This document shows, in pieces, positions 39,333 to 48,747 of a DNA stretch of 64,000 nt. The DNA is from Okeanomitos corallinicola TIOX110 (GTDB taxonomy: Bacteria; Cyanobacteriota; Cyanobacteriia; Cyanobacteriales; Nostocaceae). Below the pieces are notes generated by a model. The model saw only the letters and a program-made list of their open reading frames with translations. It did no database searches and was not told where the DNA came from. Where the stretch lies: NCBI RefSeq assembly GCF_038050375.1, contig NZ_CP150886.1, positions 744,001 through 808,000 of the forward strand, given 5' to 3'. Within the stretch, counting starts at the first letter, position 1; each line of letters starts with the position of its first letter. The position numbers and the translations under genes were made by a program.

Positions 39333-39860
39333 TTATGTGGCAGACTTTACTTCCACAACACCACGATACATATTCATACCGCAGTTGAAAGTATAAGTAC
39401 CTGGTTTATTGGATGTGAACTCAATGGGTGTGACTTCGTTGAGTGGTAGGTTTTTGGCGATATGGAAATCAGGTAGGCGTATTTCTTCAAGACAACTACT
39501 AGGATCACGACGTAGGAAATTAAGGCGGACTCTTTGACCTGCATTGATTATAATTCGGCTAGGTTCGTAGCCTCCATCTACAGTAATATCAATTTCTTGA
39601 ATCCCATTATGAGCTTTGGCTGTTTGGGGTTTTGGTTTACTGAGGAGAAACCACCATATTTCTAGTCCGATTAGCCCCAAGCCAGCTGTTGTAACTGCAC
39701 CTTTTACCCAGAATGGTTGCTCAATATGACGAAACTGAGTTGTCTGCAATCGCTGGGTAGCTGGCATTTCATTATTTATCTGTGCAACTACTTGATCTGA
39801 GGCAACACTGAATGCTAATCCCAAGCCTGCTATACTGCTAAGAATTACTTTACTCAACAT
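39333..39860 (-). CDS. Exported cupredoxin-like protein
   Basis: 175 aa. A signal peptide (about 1-26) and a further hydrophobic segment (about 54-73) come first, then a cupredoxin-type beta domain from about 88: VDGGYEPSRIIINAGQRVRL, SSCLEEIRLPDF and the C-terminal TFNCGMNMYRGVVEV. The NCGMNM block resembles the Cys-x-Met copper end of cupredoxin_1 proteins often encoded with CopA. It starts 11 bp after copA and is surely in its operon. It probably binds copper outside the cytoplasm; no activity is known. Confidence 0.85.
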   Translation of the reverse strand: MLSKVILSSIAGLGLAFSVASDQVVAQINNEMPATQRLQTTQFRHIEQPFWVKGAVTTAGLGLIGLEIWWFLLSKPKPQTAKAHNGIQEIDITVDGGYEPSRIIINAGQRVRLNFLRRDPSSCLEEIRLPDFHIAKNLPLNEVTPIEFTSNKPGTYTFNCGMNMYRGVVEVKSAT

Positions 39861-39871
39861 TTGCTACCTCC

Positions 39872-42133
39872 TTATGCTACTGTTTTAGCTTCAAATTTAC
39901 GCAGACGTAGGGCATTCGTAACTACTGAAACTGAACTAAATGCCATTGCTGCACCTGCAATGATGGGGTTAAGTAACCAGCCAAAGATGGGGAACAAAAT
40001 ACCCGCAGCAATCGGAATACCAACAACGTTGTAGATGAAGGCGAAGAATAGGTTTTGACGAATGTTACGAATTGTGGCATTGCTAAGTTGAATGGCTGTG
40101 ACAATGCTTCGTAAGTCACCGGAGATGAGTGTGATGTCACTGGCAGCGATCGCTACATCTGTTCCAGTGCCAATTGCTATTCCTACATCGGCTTGGGCTA
40201 GTGCTGGTGCATCATTAATACCATCACCAACCATAGCTACAATCTTTCCTTCTGATTGTAGTTTCTGCACTGTAGCGGCTTTTTGGTCGGGGCGGACTTC
40301 AGCCAAAACACCCTGGATTCCAACTTCACGGGCGATGGTTTCTGCGGTGCGCCGATTATCTCCTGTGAGCATTACTACTTCTAAACCCAGTTTTTGCAAA
40401 GCGCGAACTGCCTGTATGGAGGTAGGTTTGATGGCATCAGAAATCCCCATTAATCCCTGAATTTGTCCGTCAACTGCAATCCAAATCGCCGTTTTACCTA
40501 GATATTCCAAACGCTCTTTATCTGGTTGCAAGGCTTGGGTGTCAATACCTAATTCTGACATCCAGGGTTGTGTGCCAATTTGTACGAGATTATTAGAAAC
40601 TATACCCTTTACACCACTGCCTATAATTGCTTCAAACTCTCTGACATTTGCTAACGTCACTTCTTGAGATTGAGCATATCTGACAACAGCTTCTGCCAAT
40701 GGATGTTCGGAATTGCGTTCCACAGATGCCGTAAGTTGCACTAACTTGATTTCGTTGCTATTAGCAGTACCATTGACGGTGACAAAATCGGTGACTGTTG
40801 GTTTACCCTGAGTGATAGTTCCAGTTTTGTCTAGCACGATTGTTTGAATTTTGTGCGCTAGTTCTAAGCTTTCAGCGCCTTTAATCAAAATGCCATTTTC
40901 TGCACCTTTACCAGTTCCTACCATTACAGATGTTGGTGTGGCTAAACCCAGCGCACAAGGACAGGCGATAATTAGTACCCCAATGGTGGTAATTAGTGCT
41001 AAAGTCACGTTGCCTGTAAAATTAAACCAAATGATAAAAGTGAGCAGTGCGATCGCAATTACCGCAGGTACAAACCATCCGGTCACTTGATCTGCTAATC
41101 TCTGAATTGGGGCTTTAGAACCCTGTGCTTGCTGTACTAATTGGACAATCTGAGCTAGTACAGTATCACTACCGACTCGTGTGGCTCGAAACTTGAAACT
41201 CCCAGTTTTGTTAATGGTAGCTCCAATCACTTCATCACCTGGTTGTTTTTTAACCGCCACACTTTCCCCTGTCACCATCCCTTCATCAATTGTGGATGCT
41301 CCCTCAATTACTTCCCCGTCAACAGGAATTTTCTCGCCAGGACGAACCAGTATGACATCTCCAATCTGCACTTCTTCGATTAGGACATCTACTTCTCGTC
41401 CATTACGAATTAAACGCGCTGTTTTAGCTTGTAACCCAATCAGCTGACGGATAGCTTCTGAAGTTTGTCCTTTGGCGCGATTTTCAAATAGTCTGCCTAG
41501 TAAAATCAGGGTAATGACAACAGCAGCCGTCTCATAATATACATCTGGTGTTAACCCCTGATTGATAAAAAAGCTGGGAAATAAGGTAGGAAATAGGGAA
41601 TAAAAATACGCTGCACTTGTACCTAAAGCAATTAGAGTATCCATTGTGGCAGCATGACGTTTCAAAGCTTTCCAACCGTTAATGTAGAAGGAATAACCAC
41701 ACCAGAACTGTACTGGAGTAGTGAGTATCAACTGTACCCAAGGATTGTGTAGCCATACTGGGATCAAGGATAAGTGCAACCCTGTCATCATAGGCAATGA
41801 ACCTATCACTAACACAGTGCTAATGATGCCTCCTACCGCCACCTTTCGGATTAAATCGCGGGATTCTCGGAAGCGATGCCTTTTCTGGACATCATCTTCT
41901 CCTGCCATTAGGTTCTGTTTTTGGAGTGGGTAGGCAGAGTAACCTGCTGCATCTACCGCTTCTTGAATGGCTTCTAAATTAGTTTTTCTAGGGTCATATT
42001 TAACTGTGGCCTGTTCTGCTCCAAAATTCACAATACATTCATTGACACCGGGAACAGAATTAATCACATTTTCAATACTTTTGGCACAAGAGGCACAACT
42101 CATGCCGCGCAGTTTGAGTATGCTATTCTCCAT
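39872..42133 (-). CDS. copA: Copper-translocating P1B-type ATPase
   Basis: 753 aa. One N-terminal heavy-metal domain carries GMSCASC (C13, C16). Eight predicted membrane segments include the metal-path CPC motif at 391-393. The phosphorylation site DKTGT is at 435-439, and the [12 protein letters not shown] hinge lies in the catalytic domain. The CPC motif and the single GMxCxxC domain indicate Cu(I)/Ag(I) export (P1B-1). It is expressed from a MerR-type promoter (42183-42214). PacS/CtaA-type cyanobacterial ATPases are close relatives and cannot be told apart from sequence alone. Confidence 0.95.
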   Translation of the reverse strand: MENSILKLRGMSCASCAKSIENVINSVPGVNECIVNFGAEQATVKYDPRKTNLEAIQEAVDAAGYSAYPLQKQNLMAGEDDVQKRHRFRESRDLIRKVAVGGIISTVLVIGSLPMMTGLHLSLIPVWLHNPWVQLILTTPVQFWCGYSFYINGWKALKRHAATMDTLIALGTSAAYFYSLFPTLFPSFFINQGLTPDVYYETAAVVITLILLGRLFENRAKGQTSEAIRQLIGLQAKTARLIRNGREVDVLIEEVQIGDVILVRPGEKIPVDGEVIEGASTIDEGMVTGESVAVKKQPGDEVIGATINKTGSFKFRATRVGSDTVLAQIVQLVQQAQGSKAPIQRLADQVTGWFVPAVIAIALLTFIIWFNFTGNVTLALITTIGVLIIACPCALGLATPTSVMVGTGKGAENGILIKGAESLELAHKIQTIVLDKTGTITQGKPTVTDFVTVNGTANSNEIKLVQLTASVERNSEHPLAEAVVRYAQSQEVTLANVREFEAIIGSGVKGIVSNNLVQIGTQPWMSELGIDTQALQPDKERLEYLGKTAIWIAVDGQIQGLMGISDAIKPTSIQAVRALQKLGLEVVMLTGDNRRTAETIAREVGIQGVLAEVRPDQKAATVQKLQSEGKIVAMVGDGINDAPALAQADVGIAIGTGTDVAIAASDITLISGDLRSIVTAIQLSNATIRNIRQNLFFAFIYNVVGIPIAAGILFPIFGWLLNPIIAGAAMAFSSVSVVTNALRLRKFEAKTVA

Positions 42134-42182
42134 TTGGCTGCTCCAGTTACTAAGTGGCGTTAACTAACAACTCACTGATTTC

Positions 42183-42214
42183 ATCTTAAATTCTCCAGTC
42201 AACTGGAGAGTCAA
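42183..42214 (-). promoter_or_regulatory. MerR-type promoter of copA
   Basis: Minus strand: -35 TTGACT (42214-42209), a near-perfect dyad CTCCAGTTGACTGGAG in the spacer, and -10 TAAGAT (42188-42183), 20 bp apart. It lies about 50 bp upstream of the copA ATG. The dyad half-site CTCCAG is shared with the DUF305 promoter. Confidence 0.85.
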
Positions 42215-42357
42215 GAGTTCAGGCTGAAGAATTTTTTTAAGCACATATTAAATGCAGATTTGTGAGTGCTTACACTTAGAAATTTAGATGGAGTGGTTGC
42301 CTTTTCACTAAAGTTAAAGATTTTTGGGTGCAATTGCGTCATGCTAGTGAAATAATA

Positions 42358-42469
42358 AATATTTCGGCGTTGCTGATTAAGAGTGTGATTTTTTTTCACG
42401 CAGAGTCGCAGAGAGTGAGAGTTTGATTTTTTTGATTTCATATCTTCAATTCAGCAACGCCAATATTTC
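42358..42469. mobile_element. 96-bp MITE with 11-bp terminal inverted repeats and 8-bp target duplication
   Basis: Element 42366-42461 starts GGCGTTGCTGA and ends TCAGCAACGCC, a perfect 11-bp inverted repeat. It is flanked by a perfect direct 8-bp duplication AATATTTC (42358-42365 and 42462-42469). The interior has no coding capacity. These are the marks of a non-autonomous DNA transposon mobilised by a transposase encoded elsewhere. A shorter relative with similar ends is at 56266-56316. The transposase family was not identified. Confidence 0.85.
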
Positions 42470-42520
42470 TACCTACTGAGGTATAAAGATTTCATGCAGA
42501 TTCCATATTTGTATGTATTC

Positions 42521-42970
42521 GTATAGTTCCAAAAAACATAGACAAATATCTCATGCCTTTCGTTTGCCGGGAATAACCCCGACGGGGCGGACTACAACGC
42601 CCTCTATCCCTAGACTAAATGCTGTCGGGACTACTTTTCGTAAAATATTCAAACTACCATTGACAGGCGAATATGGAAGTTAGCATAATTGTAGAGGTTT
42701 TTGGCAGCAAAACACAATTTATCAATCTCTTGATAATGGGGATGATTTCTTTGAATGATATGCCGCTCGACTACTTGCATACACTAACTGGTTTCTGGAA
42801 ATATTCGCCCATATATACTAACATATCTTCGGGCTGATAATGCACAAAATTCTTGCTCAGTTCTCTTTGCACAAGAAAAGCTGTATAAGTGATTTTAGCT
42901 GACTTCTGTGTGATTAATGACTATAGATGACTATATTTGTCTATAAATTCGGCGAAGTTTACCAATAATA
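42521..42970 (-). mobile_element. Miniature IS200/IS605-type element with internally deleted tnpB
   Basis: Orientation is minus. A TnpB N-terminus is readable from an ATG at 42780 (VERHIIQRNHPHYQEIDKL, then CFAAKNLYNYANFHIR). It is joined out of frame near 42665 to the TnpB C-terminus (NGSLNILRKVVPTAFSLGIE, VVVRPVGVIP), ending at the TGA 42553-42551. About 1 kb of a normal tnpB is missing. The outer part 42933-42970 matches the left part of the copy at 52171, and 42521-42665 matches its right part. It lies between the copA and DUF305 promoters. Confidence 0.8.
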
Positions 42971-43007
42971 GTAAGTGCAACAGTCACTTTGTGAATAAAT
43001 TAAAGAC

Positions 43008-43038
43008 TTGACTCTCCAGCCAACTGGATATTTAAAAA
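43008..43038 (+). promoter_or_regulatory. MerR-type promoter of the DUF305 gene
   Basis: -35 TTGACT (43008-43013), dyad CCAG-CCAA-CTGG (43016-43027) within the spacer, and -10 TAAAAA (43033-43038) after 19 bp. Its TTGACTCTCCAG core is identical to the copA promoter. The gene starts 20 bp further on. Confidence 0.8.
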
Positions 43039-43058
43039 TGAAATTAGGAAATATTTAG

Positions 43059-43751
43059 ATGATCCCTATGAAACATTTTACTCTGAAAAACAGCTTTTTG
43101 TCATTGACCTTAGTAGCGATCGCCTCCGTTTCTAGCAGCTTCTTAACAGCTTGTTCTACAACTGCTACGGATACTAGCGATAAGCAAACTATGAACCATG
43201 GTAGTGGTTCAATGCCTCATGAGCATAGTAATGGTATGAACCACGATATGGATTTAGGCCCAGCCGATGCTAATTATGATTTGCGGTTTATAGATGCCAT
43301 GATTCCGCACCATCAAGGCGCAACGGTAATGGCAAAAGAAGCACAGCAAAAATCTCAACGCCCTGAAATCAAAAAATTAGCAGCCGAAATTATCAAAGCC
43401 CAAAACCAAGAAATTACCCAGATGCAACAGTGGCGTGCAGCTTGGTATCCCAAAGCGGGAGATAAACCAATGGCTTATGATGCCAAAATGGGTCATGACA
43501 TGGAGATGTCCTCTGAGCAAAAGCAAGCCATGATGATGAACATGGACTTAGGTGCAGCTGATACAGAATTTGACCTGCGCTTTATTAATGCAATGATTCC
43601 TCACCATGAAGCGGCTGTAGTTATGGGGAAAGATGCCTTACAAAAGTCTCAACGTCCTGAAATTAAAAAATTAGCAGCCGAAATTATCAAAGCCCAAGAC
43701 ACAGAGATTAAGCAAATGAAACAGTGGCGTAAAGCTTGGTATAACAAGTAG
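43059..43751 (+). CDS. DUF305 lipoprotein with duplicated domain
   Basis: 230 aa. A lipoprotein signal ends in the lipobox LTAC. Then comes a His/Met-rich linker (MNHGSGSMPHEHSNGMNHDM) and two tandem DUF305 four-helix repeats at about 65-140 and 165-228. Each holds DLRFIxAMIPHH, the putative metal-binding HH, and the two share QKSQRPEIKKLAAEIIKAQ exactly. DUF305 proteins often accompany copper-resistance genes and probably bind metal in the periplasm. The start may instead be the ATG three codons on (43068). Confidence 0.93.
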   Translation: MIPMKHFTLKNSFLSLTLVAIASVSSSFLTACSTTATDTSDKQTMNHGSGSMPHEHSNGMNHDMDLGPADANYDLRFIDAMIPHHQGATVMAKEAQQKSQRPEIKKLAAEIIKAQNQEITQMQQWRAAWYPKAGDKPMAYDAKMGHDMEMSSEQKQAMMMNMDLGAADTEFDLRFINAMIPHHEAAVVMGKDALQKSQRPEIKKLAAEIIKAQDTEIKQMKQWRKAWYNK

Positions 43752-43903
43752 TCTCAATTTTCAATATAAACAAAATACCCACAGTAAAATAGTCATAAGA
43801 ATTAAGTGGAACATCAGAGACAATTTTCCTATAAACTCGTCATACTGAAGTAGAGAGAATCAATAACTCCCTCTCAAGTTGGCATGAAGGTGATTAAACA
43901 AAC

Positions 43904-44443
43904 ATGAGACGTAAATCAACAGGTAGAACACCTACTACTTCTAAACCCTCCGCTTTCCAATCTCCTCTATTTAATTTCACCACTATTGCAATTTTGGGAG
44001 GGGTGCTAATTTTAGGGATCGGAATTGGTATTGCTTTTAGTTCTACAGCTACTTTGAGTCCATCTAATGTGGCTTCCCGTGATTTTATTGATACTAAAGC
44101 ACCAAACCCAGAAATTTGTGTCCAGTATGGTGCTAGTGCAATGGTGATGGATGCAAGGTTGTTTGTAACTCTCAACCCTTTTAATGTTTATGTTGCCCAG
44201 CCTAATATTCGTCCTGGATGTGTATTGCGTACAAACAACTGGGCTATTTTGGAAAATAAAAGACTTATTACCTCGGATCAGGTGCGAGAGTGTAAAAACC
44301 GCCTCAATACTTTTGGCTTTACTGGCGATTTAGATAGTGAGAAGCCAGATATTAGGTGTATATATCAGAATGAATCTGCTCAAAATTTCTTCTTATCTCA
44401 ACCAGGTGCAGTCGGTCCTACTCAGGATACAGAAAGATTTTAA
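43904..44443 (+). CDS. DUF3172-type membrane-anchored protein
   Basis: 179 aa. A basic N-terminus (MRRKSTGRTPTTSKPS) precedes one membrane segment at about 27-48. A conserved external or cytosolic domain follows with AKAPNPE-like DTKAPNPEICVQYGASAMVMDARLFVTLNPFNVYV and PGCVLRTNNW. I recognise this as DUF3172, a family confined to cyanobacteria and plastid relatives; function unknown. It lies just after the metal island on the plus strand. Confidence 0.85.
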   Translation: MRRKSTGRTPTTSKPSAFQSPLFNFTTIAILGGVLILGIGIGIAFSSTATLSPSNVASRDFIDTKAPNPEICVQYGASAMVMDARLFVTLNPFNVYVAQPNIRPGCVLRTNNWAILENKRLITSDQVRECKNRLNTFGFTGDLDSEKPDIRCIYQNESAQNFFLSQPGAVGPTQDTERF

Positions 44444-44470
44444 GCCTTTGATGATTTAGGAGTCAGAAGT

Positions 44471-44527
44471 TATAAGTACCTGAAAAAAATCAATTAAACA
44501 TTTTTGGGAAAAACAGAAATCTCTGTT
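44471..44527 (-). repeat. Dispersed repeat, copy 3 (inverted)
   Basis: The reverse complement reads AGAGATTTCTGTTTTTCCCA, then AAATGT-TAATTGATTTT and CAGGTACTTAT, matching the repeat at 9649-9709. It includes an 8-bp stem-loop AAAACAGA/TCTGTTTT at 44510-44529, which may also serve as a terminator between DUF3172 and the convergent AMIN gene. Confidence 0.65.
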
Positions 44528-44562
44528 TTGCTCATTTATTTCCCGTTTCCTGTTCCTTGTTT

Positions 44563-45300
44563 TTATTTGATAATTGGTAGTGGTTGACCAAATTCAATAA
44601 TAGGAATTTCAAGGATTTGGTTATTGTTGTTCTGAGGATTGGGAAAATTAGGAGGATAGTTAGGAAGTGTCACCATATTATTATTCTCAGCAGAATTAGG
44701 GGGAATAATATTTAAGTTAGATAGTTGAGTTGTGTTCTGAGAATTAGGTGGTGGTACGATGACGAAAGGCTGTGGATTTGAGGGTAAATTGGTGGATGGT
44801 GGTGGGAGAGTCATCATTGGGTCAGATGATGGGGGGTTGATGAGATTGGTATTATGATTTGGAGGAGGTGAACTTAATACCCAGCGCGTGGGGTTTTGGG
44901 AAGAAAGCGATTGTAATTTGACTTGGTTGACATCAATAAAAGTTCCCGGTTCTAAGTCTATGACTATGCGGGTAATGTTGGATGTGAATTGGGAAACACG
45001 CACTTTTTGCATGGTTGCAGGATAGGTTTTTTTGGTTTCAACTTTACCTAATTGGGTGTTGGGTAAGTCTACTACTAAGCGTGGGGGTTGATTGAGGTAG
45101 AAATATTCGGGTTTGGTGGCTGCGGAAAGGGTGATTTCTAATTTTTGAGATTTAGGGTTAAACTGCCATTGATTGAGTTTTACAGTAGTTGCTGCCAGAG
45201 TAAATTCAGAGTTGAGGTTAATTACTGCATATAAGCTTAATACGCTGACTTGTAATAAATTAAATGGTAAAAGCTTCCTGATTTGAAGTTTTTTGCTCAT
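44563..45300 (-). CDS. AMIN-domain exported protein with Pro/Asn-rich tail
   Basis: 245 aa. The signal peptide is followed by an AMIN domain at about 38-135 (LEITLSAATKPEYFYLNQPPRLVVDLPNTQ, and RVSQFTSNITRIVIDLEPG). The C-terminal ~105 residues are low-complexity, rich in Pro, Asn and Ser (for example PPPNSQNTTQLSNLNIIPPN). AMIN domains direct periplasmic proteins such as AmiC and PilQ to peptidoglycan. No amidase or secretin domain is attached, so it may be a cell-wall-binding accessory protein. It starts 4 bp after the upstream gene. Confidence 0.88.
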   Translation of the reverse strand: MSKKLQIRKLLPFNLLQVSVLSLYAVINLNSEFTLAATTVKLNQWQFNPKSQKLEITLSAATKPEYFYLNQPPRLVVDLPNTQLGKVETKKTYPATMQKVRVSQFTSNITRIVIDLEPGTFIDVNQVKLQSLSSQNPTRWVLSSPPPNHNTNLINPPSSDPMMTLPPPSTNLPSNPQPFVIVPPPNSQNTTQLSNLNIIPPNSAENNNMVTLPNYPPNFPNPQNNNNQILEIPIIEFGQPLPIIK

Positions 45301-45304
45301 AATC

Positions 45305-45814
45305 TTAATGGTTTTGTATTTGGGAAATTGGTTTTTTCTTGGTTTGCGGTAAGGCTGTAAATTCTAAGGTTTTAGGTATGTTGTTGATTTTGATTTGTCC
45401 AGGTATATATTCTTGAGTCAGTTGTGACATTTGGATGGTGATTGGTTGGATTTGATGATTCTGGACACTAGAATTTTGACAGAAAATACCAGTGTTAATG
45501 TTTCCTGATAGTGTTAATTTTTGATCTTTGAATTTACCTGTGAGGTTAAGGGGTGTTTTTGTGGCTGCGTTGGTTTTAATTGGTAATAGGGCGGCATTGA
45601 TGTAAATGCCAGATTGTTGAATTTTTAAGATTAGTTTGTTTGTTTTTTGACAATTTGGCAAGTTTTGGTTTATCTGAAGATGATAGCGGGTGTGTATCAG
45701 GGAAGTAGCACGGAGATGATTTTCGCCGTAAGCGGTGACGGTTTTGAATAATACTAAAGCTGAGGCGATCGCTATTCCAGAAGTTGCTAAAAATTTAAAG
45801 TTGAAGTCATTCAT
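45305..45814 (-). CDS. Hypothetical exported protein paired with the AMIN gene
   Basis: 169 aa, family not recognised. The N-terminus has a signal-like hydrophobic stretch (FLATSGIAIASALVLFKTV). The rest is beta-rich, with two cysteines (PNCQKTNK and GIFCQNSS) that could form a disulfide. Only 4 bp separate it from the AMIN-domain gene, so the two are co-transcribed and probably act together in the periplasm. Confidence 0.7.
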   Translation of the reverse strand: MNDFNFKFLATSGIAIASALVLFKTVTAYGENHLRATSLIHTRYHLQINQNLPNCQKTNKLILKIQQSGIYINAALLPIKTNAATKTPLNLTGKFKDQKLTLSGNINTGIFCQNSSVQNHQIQPITIQMSQLTQEYIPGQIKINNIPKTLEFTALPQTKKKPISQIQNH

Positions 45815-45855
45815 GATTAGTGATTAGTTATTACTTATTCCTCATTCTCTATTCC

Positions 45856-48063
45856 CTATTCCCTGCTATGAATTATTTCTTGTTTGTTAACTTCTAGTAG
45901 TAGAGAACTCAGATGAGCGGTAACTTGACTGTAACGACGGGTGATAAGTAGAGAAGAACGACATTTGATTGCTAGTTCGTCGGTGTATCTGCCTAAAGTT
46001 TGTCTTTCAATACCCCAAGCGCGACTTGTACCAGCAATGGTTAGATCAACTTGTTCGGAAGTTTCCACTACAGCTTGCATGATTTCTGGTTCGTTAATAG
46101 TTTTGATTTCTATGCGATCACGTACACTTTTTGGTAATTTCTCAATCATGGCTTGGAGTTCATAACTCAATTCTTCTTGGCCATTATTTGCTGTTAAGAC
46201 TTGCAAAATTTGCAACATACAAGTATCACGATTGATCAATAATCTTAAGGCTAAAATCAATGCCAAATCATCATGGATATTGGCGGAGTAAGGAACTAAT
46301 AGACTTTCTAGGTGATCGCTACCTTTATCTATAAACACGGCTACATCTACGGGGGCAGTGGTGAGAATTTGTCCAACTCTTCCACCCAAACGATTATTAC
46401 TAAAAGCTGGCCGATGCCATCCTACTAATATTAAATCTGGTTGTTCTATTTGGGCAATTTGGGCAGTTTCTCTGGCCACGTTACTGGAAATCCGCACGAT
46501 AGGATGTATGTAAGAACCAGTGATGAAGGGTTCTAAAGTATTAATCAATTCTTCCAATTCCTGGCGACGTTCGATAATGAGGCGGTTTGCTTCTGCTGGT
46601 GTACTTTCAAAACCATAGTTTTCTTCTAATTCTATTAAGCTGAGAGGATTGATAATTGCCGGTTGTCGGTAGTTAATAGCTATAGCTACAGCTAATTCTA
46701 GTAACCCTTTTTGTGTACTGGGGTTAGCAACAGGGACTAAAATTCGATAGGGACTAGCAAAAGATTCTACGGTTTCTATTACTTCTGTATTTATTTCTTC
46801 TTCTGGTTCTGGTTCAACTACATCTAAGACATCTAATTTGATTAATCGTTTTGGATATGTCCATTCTAATAATGGTGATGTCATAAACGTTGTCACCAAA
46901 GCCATCACAACTAACATGGTAAATAGTAAAGGTGAAATTACTCCTAACTCTAGACCAATATTTAAAACAATTAATTCTGTTAAACCGCGAGTATTCATTA
47001 ACCAACCCAGGGCTGATGCTTCTCGTTTGTTAATACCACTGATGCGGGCGGCAACATAAGCACCAAAATATTTACCAGCAATTGCGACTGCTAAAACTAA
47101 TCCACATAGTAACCATAATTCTGGACGGTTAAGTAAACCAATTTGTGTTCTTAAACCACTGTAGGCAAAAAATACAGGTAGGAGAAATATTAAAACAAAA
47201 TCCTCAGTTTTTACGGCTATTTCTCTAATTAATTCGGCATTTTTGGGCATGACTGCACCTAATAAAAATGCTCCAAAAATTAAGTGAATACCGATAAATT
47301 CTGTAATTAATGCAGAAGCAACAACTGCCATATAAATTATGGCTAAAACAAATTGGCTTAACTTTCCTGCCCGGCGATAATGTTTAAGGAGACGCTTGAG
47401 AAACCACCGCCCAACAGTGAACATTAAGGCAATATAAACAAGACTAGCAAAAATAGTGAGAATTGCTTGTTGATCAATGCTACCATTCCGAGCTACTGCG
47501 ATCGCTACAGCTAAAATACACCATGCTGTCACATCATCAACGGCAGCGCAGGTTAAAGCTAATGTCCCTAAACGTGTTCCTTGTAAGTTATTTTCAGTGA
47601 TAATTCTTGCCAAGACAGGAAATGCCGTGATTGACATTGCTGCACCTAAAAATAAAGCAAATGCGGTAAAAGATACACTTTCATTAGCAACTAAAGGATA
47701 AAGCAGTAAAGATAAAATTCCTGCTAAAGAAAAAGGTACAATTATGCTGATATTTGAAATTAGAATCGCTGCTGGTAAGTTACCGCTCAGATATTTAGGA
47801 TTTAACTCCAAACCAATCAAAAACATAAAAAATATTAGTCCTACCTGAGATAAAACATTCAGGAAGGGAACAGCTTCTGGGGGAAACAGTGTAGCTGCTG
47901 CCTGGGGAGCAATTAAACCCAAGAATGATGGTCCTAACATGATGCCAGCAACAATCTCACCAATTACTAATGGTTGCTTAATTGCTCGAAATGCTAATCC
48001 TACTAATCTTGATATGCCAATCACAATTAGCACTTCCACCAGAACGATAATAACTGTGTGCAT
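45856..48063 (-). CDS. Kef-type cation/H+ antiporter (CPA2) with C-terminal Usp domains
   Basis: 735 aa. About 12 membrane segments span residues 1-395, with CPA2 features such as PLVIGEIVAGIMLGPS, ALTCAAVDDVTAWCILA and NTRGLTELIVLNIGLELG. After a charged linker the cytosolic half holds two universal-stress-protein-like domains (about 435-575 and 590-715; for example YRILVPVANPSTQKGLLELA and SLLVPYSANIHDDLALIL). Such fusions are thought to regulate Na+ or K+/H+ exchange by nucleotide binding. No TrkA-N (RCK) domain is seen. It is a single gene. Confidence 0.92.
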   Translation of the reverse strand: MHTVIIVLVEVLIVIGISRLVGLAFRAIKQPLVIGEIVAGIMLGPSFLGLIAPQAAATLFPPEAVPFLNVLSQVGLIFFMFLIGLELNPKYLSGNLPAAILISNISIIVPFSLAGILSLLLYPLVANESVSFTAFALFLGAAMSITAFPVLARIITENNLQGTRLGTLALTCAAVDDVTAWCILAVAIAVARNGSIDQQAILTIFASLVYIALMFTVGRWFLKRLLKHYRRAGKLSQFVLAIIYMAVVASALITEFIGIHLIFGAFLLGAVMPKNAELIREIAVKTEDFVLIFLLPVFFAYSGLRTQIGLLNRPELWLLCGLVLAVAIAGKYFGAYVAARISGINKREASALGWLMNTRGLTELIVLNIGLELGVISPLLFTMLVVMALVTTFMTSPLLEWTYPKRLIKLDVLDVVEPEPEEEINTEVIETVESFASPYRILVPVANPSTQKGLLELAVAIAINYRQPAIINPLSLIELEENYGFESTPAEANRLIIERRQELEELINTLEPFITGSYIHPIVRISSNVARETAQIAQIEQPDLILVGWHRPAFSNNRLGGRVGQILTTAPVDVAVFIDKGSDHLESLLVPYSANIHDDLALILALRLLINRDTCMLQILQVLTANNGQEELSYELQAMIEKLPKSVRDRIEIKTINEPEIMQAVVETSEQVDLTIAGTSRAWGIERQTLGRYTDELAIKCRSSLLITRRYSQVTAHLSSLLLEVNKQEIIHSRE

Positions 48064-48492
48064 CGTTTTCTTACCTACTGCTATCCGGTTTCTCTAAGAT
48101 AATTCTTTAAAGAATAGTAAAATGTCAACCCGATTAAAATATAATACAGGTTCATTACTATACTACTCTGTTAATAACCTCAATTTATTAAGTTGATATT
48201 TCAAAAGCTTAAAGGCTCAAGATAACAGATTTTTGTTTATTCTCAACTATCTATGTCTCTTTTATTAGCAGACAGTATTTAATTATATTCGCTGGATTAG
48301 CTTTTATTAATTATTGTTACTAATTTCCAGTAATTAATATTTTTATTGGTATGTTTTCAAATATTCAGGTAATAGGCAACCTAATTCTCAGTAATTCTTT
48401 GGGTTTAATGTTTATTTATTCAGCATTATATAAAGTGCTACGGGGGAAAGAATAAAGTTTATAGGCTTTATTGTGATTTTTCCCCCTTAACT

Positions 48493-48747
48493 TCAAACTA
48501 TTGACAATGTTCCTGATCTTTGACTATTGGTGCAAGCAGAACTAAGATAACTACCAAAACTAAAAAGGCAACCGGGACAAGGAGGAATGAACACAAGAGA
48601 AACAATAAATTCTTCTTTGACTCCTGCGATTCCTGCGGAGAGCTTTGCTGTCGCTGCTTTATCATCTCTAATTCCTATTCTTAATCCTTTCAAGTGATTC
48701 TCTGGATGTTGCGAAGAAACTGGAATCTGTGTTGATAAACTGTCCAC
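48493..48747 (-). CDS. Doubtful small ORF
   Basis: 84 codons from a GTG at 48747 with no visible ribosome site. The product is not hydrophobic overall and has a Cys pair PPCPGC and a C-terminal SSACTNSQRSG. No family resemblance was found. It is listed only because it is the longest ORF in a 1.4-kb empty region; it may well be chance. Confidence 0.25.
   Translation of the reverse strand: MDSLSTQIPVSSQHPENHLKGLRIGIRDDKAATAKLSAGIAGVKEEFIVSLVFIPPCPGCLFSFGSYLSSACTNSQRSGTLSIV

Noticed and set aside
40092-41933. Several plus-strand ORFs of 70-120 codons opposite copA
   Set aside because: Shadow ORFs antisense to a clearly coding gene; low-complexity Ser/Ala/Pro translations.
42211-42441. 76-codon minus-strand ORF upstream of copA
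   Set aside because: It covers the copA promoter and most of the MITE; the translation is repeat-derived.
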